The position numbers were made by a program, and so were the translations under genes. Below, piece by piece: positions 19,610 through 25,147 of a stretch of 25,147 bases of DNA. Numbering within the stretch: position 1 is the first letter of the stretch; every line of letters begins with the position of its first letter. Source of the DNA: Amphimedon queenslandica (taxonomy: Eukaryota > Porifera > Demospongiae > Haplosclerida > Niphatidae). Location: the NCBI RefSeq assembly GCF_000090795.2, contig NW_003546637.1, forward strand, positions 38,637 to 63,783, written 5' to 3'. Under the pieces are notes generated by a model. That model was not told where the DNA came from, made no database searches, and saw nothing but the letters and a program-made list of their open reading frames with translations.

Positions 19610-20575
19610 CCCATCCCTCAGCCATTGGGGGCATTCTGCTGGACTGGTCCTGGTTATGGACCTTGCCTGGTTGCAATGACTCTTTAGCAAGCTTTTTGCA
19701 GGTGGCCTCTCAACAAAGACAGTGAGTTTCTATTCCTTGGCCCAGCGGAGGTAGTTTGCCTTTTGCCATTTCATGGGCCAACTACCACTACCCTTCTCAG
19801 ATAGAGTCTTATGTCTTTTCATAACCTTTCTCAAACATTATGGACTGGCCCACCAGTCGATCGTGTCATACCTATCAGTTGTCAAATCTGGCTGTTGCTG
19901 GTGGAGAAATGCCGGAGAAATGGACCACATGCCTCACTTCCAACTAGTTTTACGAGGGGTAGCTAGAGCCTTGTCCCACCACAACGGATGAGCACCCCAC
20001 CTCCCCATCACTGGTACAGTCATGCACCAGCTTGTAGGATGGTGGTCAGTGAAAGACTTTAAGTCCGGCCTAATATGGGCGGGCACTTGCTTGGGCTACT
20101 TTGGGTTTCTGAAGGTGGGGTGACTCATCTTCAGTGAACATTCTGATGCTGGAGGTAGTTATTAACTCTAGGACTTACCCCACAGCCATCCGCATTACAC
20201 TCTGCTAGGCAAAGACCGACCCTTTTGGCAGAGGAGTGGAGATATTCCAGGTTGTGTCAGGCTCAGGGGTTTGTCCTGTCTCTGCCCTACTTAGTGACTT
20301 GGTTGTTCGCCCGCAAGGCAACAGTCACCTCTGTATTTGAGAAGATGGCATGCCCCTTACCAGGACGCCCTTCACGACATGTCTTAGGAGTGGTCTTTAG
20401 TCAGCGATATTTGATATGACTCAATATTTGGGTCACAGTCTCCTCATTGGGGTGGCTACCTCAGCAGCAGCAGCAGGGGTTCCCAATTACCTCATCAAAA
20501 CCCTATGGAGGTGGCAATTGGAAGCTTACCAACTGTCCAAGGGATCCCCTACTGGGAGTAACCCAGCTGTTTGAA
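19610..20575 (+). pseudogene. Tyrosine recombinase (YR) of the DIRS-like element
   Basis: About 19770-19870 reads LPLPFSDRVLCLFITFLKHY, then SIVSYLSVVKS, the N-terminal SAM-like DNA-binding half. HFQLVLRGVARALSH follows at about 19937-19981, then VGWWSVKDF and CLGYFGFLKVG (20030-20120). The catalytic half is split over frames, with KTDPF-like text near 20210. The C-terminus at 20422-20540 reads QYLGHSLLIGVATSAAAAG, then PNYLIKTLWRWQLEAYQLSK. The HxxR box is HSLL, so the catalytic Arg is lost, and the YIR-type Tyr expected at the end is not present. In DIRS elements this enzyme integrates circular cDNA by crossover. No adenine methyltransferase or SGNH hydrolase domain fits the roughly 100-bp gap after RNase H. 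Confidence 0.83.
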
Positions 20576-21140
20576 AACAATTTTGAATAGTTTCATGCCA
20601 TTCGGAGGCGTGGTCATAGGAGGCAGTAAAGCCCTATTCACAGTTCCTGGTATGGCCAAACTGTTCTATCTCCACGTAGTCACATCTACCTGTACACGTT
20701 GGAACATTCCTCACATTCTCAATTATTCATGCTTACTGAACTCTGCCCCTCCTGCTTTTCCCATCTATGCACTCCCCATATCAAATCTGTCCCCCACACC
20801 AGATATGTCTCTCTTAACAATTACTTGTGTGTGTTCATCTTATTACTATTGAGACATTAAAGAGCGAGATTGGGAGGGAAAGAATCTCGGGTAATAGTGG
20901 TTTGTCTGGGCACCACGGAAGCTCTGCCCCTAGATGGTAATCTCTAGGTCATCGCCTCCAATGGTGAACCCCACCCAGAAGCATGGGCAGGACCACCTTG
21001 AAGGATTCTGGAACTCCCCCCTTGGGGTGCAACTCATGCTACCGTAATGATGGAGTGGAAGGTCATGGGGAAATTGTCTGCCAACATAGCGACTTGCATG
21101 TGCGAGCTCCCACTGCCTGGTATATTGGAATGCATTAGAT
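20576..21140. other. 3' untranslated region of the DIRS-like element
   Basis: GC-rich sequence after the recombinase with no domain; the 93-codon frame at 20571-20852 is unsupported. DIRS elements usually carry an internal region complementary to their termini; I could not identify one by eye here. Confidence 0.4.
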
Positions 21141-22266
21141 CATGGGCGTAGGCAGACTAGGAAAGGTCGGGCAAGTAGAAATGGTGGAAATGGTGGGCGT
21201 GCGAAGCGCGCCGAAATTTTAGCCACACCCCTTTTGCCGCCCGAAATATGGAGATTTCACACTATCATGCATGCAATTATTATTGTTTTATCGTAATCAG
21301 GTAGAAGAAATTTTTCGTGGTGGCTTTGAAAAAGCCAGTTAACAAAAAAAAAGGAGGAAACTCGACTCAGAGGATGAGGAGGATGATCACTGGAGTTCTT
21401 GTGAGAGACAGCAAACTTGATGACTACCTCGTTTAAGCAGTCCCAGAGCTTGGAAGACAAATCTCTTTCTATATGTAAAAAATAGGTGCAAACAGCATGG
21501 AAGATTGACGTTTTCTCGCCATATCAATAGAGCGGTTTCATATGACGTCACAGCATGCGTCATAATTACTTCTGTATGGCAAAATGGCTACTTTGCCATT
21601 CATTTGTACAGCGCTTTAAACTGTTCTGGCAAGCTTCCTTAACTGTGGGCATGGCTAATTCATGCTACTCTTTCATTTTCCTGGACTCAGGGATGCAAAG
21701 GAAGCAAAAAGTCCTCGGATAGAGAACCAGTGAAGCGGCCAAAGTGAACACAGCATTGCCTTGTTACTCCTGTAATTATTGCTATCGCTGCTTTTCTGCT
21801 TACTACCGCTAGAATTGTTCTCCTTTTCTGCCTTGTGCTGTGTAAAGGAAGTTATAGAAGAAGCAACTTTACTGCTGTAAACGAATGAGGCTCGTAATTT
21901 TTGCCATACGGAAGTGATTATGACGTCATAAAGTGACGTCACTGCAACCGCTTTATAATTAACTTGGGCGTATAGTAATAATTAACTTTATATCATAATT
22001 CATAACTTGAATAAAATGGCTGCTGCTAGAGCTGTGGCTCTCTCAGCTTCTTCCTCACTCCTCAGGCTAAGTGACAGTCACAGACTGACAGTATAGTTCC
22101 AGTGTCCAATTACACCTGTGGTAATGATAGTCTGACAGTCTCACACACAGTGACACACTCAGTCTTGCCCAACCACCTTGCCCAAGCTTCTGCCCTGGCC
22201 CACAGGTCAGCTCACAGAGTCAGGTCGGGCATTGCCCCTATATGCCCGACCCTGTCTACGCCTATG
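21141..22266. mobile_element. Non-autonomous hAT-like element with 8-bp target duplication
   Basis: The ends are CATGGGCGTAGGCAG (21141-21155) and CTGTCTACGCCTATG (22252-22266), reverse complements at 13 of 15. They are flanked by identical 8-bp copies CATTAGAT at 21133-21140 and 22267-22274. An 8-bp duplication and GGGCGTAG-type ends fit the hAT superfamily. A second GGTCGGGCA match lies just inside each end. Apart from a nested MITE it has no transposase, so it would have been mobilised in trans. It sits in the 3' region of the DIRS-like element and is therefore younger than it. Confidence 0.88.
21530..21953. mobile_element. 424-bp MITE nested in the hAT-like element
   Basis: Arms 21530-21584 and 21899-21953 are imperfect reverse complements over about 55 bp (left begins GAGCGGTTTCATATGACGTC; right ends ACTGCAACCGCTT). 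TA dinucleotides flank it at 21528-21529 and 21954-21955, as expected of Tc1/mariner-type targets. Three TGACGTCA palindromes lie in the arms (21543, 21921, 21934). There is no coding capacity; the 89-codon minus frame inside is a by-product. Confidence 0.8.
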
Positions 22267-22433
22267 CATTAGATGCCAAGTCAATCCTGGGGGCGTTGCT
22301 GAAGTAGGGCCTATACATTGGCCACACTTCCCACGGGCCTGTGTGGCCTCCATCTCGTTGTTTAGGCGACCAGCAAGGATGGCGGACCATGGCAGGCTGG
22401 TGGACCCAAGGTAAGATTAATGCGTTATTGACC

Positions 22434-23132
22434 GTGAAAGTGTTAATGGAGAAATTGATTTATCACTTCTTAGATATTGTAAAGGGCATGTTGTAAATTT
22501 CAGTCGTGTTTGACTTCAAACTCAGAAGAAAGTGCAAGCATCTTTGGAGGTATCAAAGGAAACAAAGGCACAAGCGTACGAATGTAAAAATATTCCTGTA
22601 ATTGATTACATAACCGTGCATAAATAGCTGCCTCTAGAGAAGATTTTAGACATTATCTCTATGTTCTTTTGCTGTTAGAACACTCAATACTTTGTCCTGT
22701 GTGAATGCCACCATCGTGTTTGCTGTGACCACACCCACTGACGTAAAGAAGCATGAGTGGGTGGTTGCTAAGGCTTGTTATTTCTCCAATACAACATGTA
22801 TAGAAGAAATGTAAGTGTGGACATACAAATATATATATATATATATATATCAATATATATATACATACATACAGTGAGATGGTGAAAGCAAGTATAGGAA
22901 CGAACTGAGGGCTTTGCCCACAGGTTGTTAAAAATGTATGCAATGACAAGAAATGAAACAAGACACTCAAAAGAAGAGATGTTACTATAGAAAAGCAGAT
23001 GGCTTGCATCAAGTGTCAAAAATGAACCATTATTGACTGTGAAAGGAATTAAACTTCTTAGATCAAATTCCAAAATAGAGAAACTGCAAACAAAGCTAGA
23101 TTGTGTAAATCATTGTGCTCTACACTGTAAAA
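22434..23132. other. Spacer without recognisable gene
   Basis: AT-rich sequence between the DIRS-like element and the next hAT MITE. Minus frames at 22659-23073 pass through an AT/AC microsatellite and encode hydrophobic low-complexity text, so they are not accepted as genes. Confidence 0.4.
22828..22873. repeat. (AT)n-(ATAC)n microsatellite
   Basis: About 45 bp of AT units ending in ATACATACATAC. Confidence 0.9.
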
Positions 23133-23539
23133 TAGTGATGGGCAATATGGCCAATTTTCTTAATTTTCGATAACGATCAATAATGGACTGTTTAAGGAAA
23201 TATTGATTATTAACAATATGATAACCACACTGTCATTTAGTAGTGTGTCAAGGTTGTGGCTAATGATTTTGACACTGTACTGGACATCATGAGAGATCAT
23301 TTCCATGCTCTTGAGCTTAGATCTCTTCTTACTGGGGTAGGCTGAGCTAACAACTGGTCAGTTGCCTCTTTCTTCCAGTTCAACAGTGCCATTACTTATT
23401 AAAATTAGTTATTTAACCTTAATAAATGGGCATGGTCAATTGATCAATAAAAATTGCATAAAATTTTTGATAATGATTCAAATCAATTCCGTAAAATATC
23501 GTTCATATTGATAAAGAATCGATATATCACCCATCATTA
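23133..23539. mobile_element. 407-bp hAT-type MITE with near-perfect 8-bp target duplication
   Basis: The left end TAGTGATGGGCAATAT and right end ATATCACCCATCATTA are reverse complements at 13 of 16. Flanking octamers CTGTAAAA (23125-23132) and CTGAAAAA (23540-23547) differ at one base. Subterminal CGATAA/TTGATAA-like motifs recur on both sides (GATAACGATCAATA; CATATTGATAAAGAATCGAT). TGATGGGC ends and an 8-bp duplication are typical of hAT. No open frame is present. Its termini resemble, but do not match, those of the larger hAT element ending at 13350. Confidence 0.85.
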
Positions 23540-23564
23540 CTGAAAAAGGAGAGTAACTGATATA

Positions 23565-24218
23565 CCGTATTTCTTCCAGTAAAAGCCGCGGCGTCTATTT
23601 CATTTTTCCATCTATAGGAGGGAGGCGACTATACAAGGGTGGCCATTGTTTTGGTGGCGGCGATTATTAATTATCATTAAAATCAATTATTAATTTTACC
23701 TAAAATATTGTTTTTAAACAAAATTTGTAATAATAATTTAATCTTCATGTCAATTACTACTTTCAGTTCCAGGTCTGAAAAAAGAGCACTCTCATGTTCT
23801 ACCTCAGGCTGCAAGAGTTTAGATGTACCACAGTGTCTTAGCATTATGAGCTATTTCTCCTTCCAAGGGTGTTTTCACGAGTTGCATCATATTTCTTGCT
23901 TCATGGGGTGAAATAGAAGCTCATGTTAATGAGTAAAGGATTTGGAAAGGGTCTAGAAGTACCATGTATCTATACCTTTCCTGGAAAGAAAAAAATCATC
24001 GATAGGATGAAGTGACTACAGTCAACTCAGACTGAACTGTGACTAGACGGCCATTTTACTAATTAATTAATTGCTATTTGTTAATAATAACAATAAATAA
24101 CATTACATGCGGCGTCAATTTGAAGGTGGCGGTAATTTCCTTCACTACTTTGGCCCTGGGAGGCATCTATTCGCGGGAGGCGGCTACTCGGGAGCAGCTT
24201 TTACTCGAGGAAATACAG
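23565..24218. mobile_element. 654-bp non-autonomous element with CCGTATTTC-type ends
   Basis: The left end 23565-23589 (begins CCGTATTTCTTCCAGTAAAA) and the right end 24194-24218 (ends CTCGAGGAAATACAG) match at 21 of 25 after reverse complementing. TA flanks both ends (23563-23564 and 24219-24220), suggesting a TA-targeting element of Tc1/mariner type. The interior has GGTGGCGG-like GC-rich patches near both arms and an AT-rich middle. A 67-codon frame at 23708-23911 has no support. Confidence 0.8.
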
Positions 24219-24239
24219 TAAGTAGTTCTTGCTCTTTCA

Positions 24240-25147
24240 AAAGAAAGATCTTCAAATCGAAGTAGCATCATTAAAAAAAATTTTCTAGTCATTTGTTGGA
24301 TAATGTAGTGTTGAATGACACCATTCTATCTATGATGTCATCTGATTCAGTAATATCTACCTTTGAAAATGGCAAGTATACTAATGGTGTTCATGCTTGT
24401 ATTTTTGAACTATTATCATTGAATGTTCGAGTCGGAAACGTTGCACTTGTCATCAGTTCTGTTTTGAGAAATATTGCCCACAAATGAGTTAAGAGACTAG
24501 CATCATAATGGTTTAAAATGTCAAATGATGATAGAGAGTCGTATTGTAGTCCAAGCACAACTAGATGATTGCATTTCAGAAACAGATAATTTTATGACAT
24601 TGCAGACTGATGGTGCAACCAAGCTTGGGCATCGTTATGCAACGTATGATGTCCAAAAGGAATCAGATTTGTATGTCTTAGGTCTTCGGCATGTCTTCTC
24701 TGGCTCAACAATAGACACTTTAGAAACACTAATGAAGATTTTGGATGACATTGACTGTGTAAATTGTTATTAGGACATTAAGCTGTCTCCTAAAACATTA
24801 TCTACAAAATTAAGAATATGTCAGACAGACATGCTGCAGAAAATTTGTATAATGAAGTGTTACATGACTTTTGAAAATGAATTTTTCCAGATATTATGAG
24901 GATTGGACCGCATTCACTCAAGTTCAGAAAGAACTAATTACACGAATGAACAACTTCTTTTGCGGTCTCCATTATGTGGTTCGTTTAGCAGAGTGTGCTG
25001 ATAAAGCTGTTAATAAGTGGGTAATTTAAATATTATCAAATCAACTTGGCCCACAAGGGTCATTAGGTACTCAGACACTAGTTCACACGGCGTGTGAGGC
25101 TTATCATCATCGGGAATCACAATATTAAGGTACATCAACTCTTCGAT
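24240..25147 (+). pseudogene. Transposon-associated protein of unknown class, frameshifted, running off the window
   Basis: Pieces in order: 24293-24487 LLSLNVRVGNVALVISSVLR; 24525-24773 FMTLQTDGATKLGHRYATYD, then SDLYVLGLRHVFSGSTIDTL; near 24815 MSDRHAA; near 24940 TRMNNFFCGLHYVVRLAECA; near 25060 SLGTQTLVHTACEAYHHRES. I recall this block as a protein repeated many times in sponge, hydrozoan and some fish genomes. The acidic positions in LQTDG and MSDRH may be catalytic, as in DDE nucleases, but that is a guess. At least four frameshifts or stops occur before the window edge. It follows the 654-bp element by only a few bases, but belongs to neither neighbour by sequence. Confidence 0.6.

Larger units (their letters stand above)
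15656..22433 (+). mobile_element. DIRS-like tyrosine-recombinase retroelement, decayed, with nested insertion
   Basis: Gag-like, reverse transcriptase, RNase H and tyrosine recombinase sequences follow in the order typical of DIRS-group elements, all on the plus strand and all frameshifted. GC content rises over this stretch relative to both flanks. The edges are marked by an imperfect 18-bp direct repeat (ATTAATGCGTTACTGACC at 15656 and ATTAATGCGTTATTGACC at 22416, one mismatch), near the composition changes. That boundary call is inference, since DIRS elements are not expected to make long target duplications. No LTRs are seen. A hAT-like element at 21141-22266 splits the 3' region. Sequence between the recombinase and the insertion (20575-21140), and 22275-22415, is GC-rich untranslated element DNA. 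Confidence 0.75.

Noticed and set aside
21673..21942. 89-codon minus frame
   Set aside because: It lies wholly inside a non-coding MITE and has no domain.
22659..23073. Two minus frames of 101 and 117 codons
   Set aside because: Both pass through the AT/AC microsatellite and are hydrophobic low-complexity text.
1..25147. tRNA, rRNA, CRISPR arrays or bacterial-type operons
   Set aside because: No cloverleaf boxes, rRNA cores or regularly spaced repeats were seen by eye; a tRNA scan would be needed to exclude degenerate copies.

Overview
This is a gene-poor, repeat-dense, AT-rich stretch of a metazoan nuclear genome, with one run of N (11037-12005). No bacterial operons, tRNA, rRNA or CRISPR are visible. 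Host-type splicing is evident: three loci read as exons joined by very small GT-AG introns, mostly 45-60 nt and several exactly 45 nt. These introns, with the mix of decayed elements (DIRS-like retroelement, hAT, pogo, C48-protease elements, RecQ-like and integrase-core genes), suggest a sponge such as Amphimedon. That is inference from recollected families, not a database result.

Layout. 1-477: end of a Ty1/copia-like polyprotein. 1266-1446: foldback repeat. 1454-2880: broken reverse transcriptase, followed by a TGTA/TACA microsatellite and a 144-bp MITE. 3951-4446 (-): possible three-exon gene. 4650-5580 (+): remnant joining a HIRAN-like module to an Ulp1/C48 protease. 6063-7259 (+): spliced gene with a SAM-like first exon and two stops. 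7548-9305 (-): multi-exon integrase-core gene, recognisable almost end to end, with a 242-bp MITE inside one exon. 9306-11036: no gene seen, one long inverted repeat.

12006-13350 (-): hAT transposon with a BED finger, partly lost in the assembly gap, beside a pogo/Tigger fragment (13383-13621). 14040-15390 (-): RecQ-like helicase pseudogene with a 65-bp tandem duplication. 15656-22433 (+): about 6.8 kb of DIRS-like tyrosine-recombinase retroelement (gag, RT, RNase H, recombinase, all frameshifted). Its 3' end holds a 1.1-kb hAT-like element, which itself contains a 424-bp MITE. 23133-24218: two different short elements 25 bp apart. 24240 to the end: decayed copy of a transposon-associated protein of unknown class.

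Almost nothing here looks functional today. The value lies in the layered insertion history, the readable micro-introns, and the possibility that 4650-9305 (HIRAN/C48 protease, SAM-like gene, convergent integrase) is the remains of one undescribed mobile unit.
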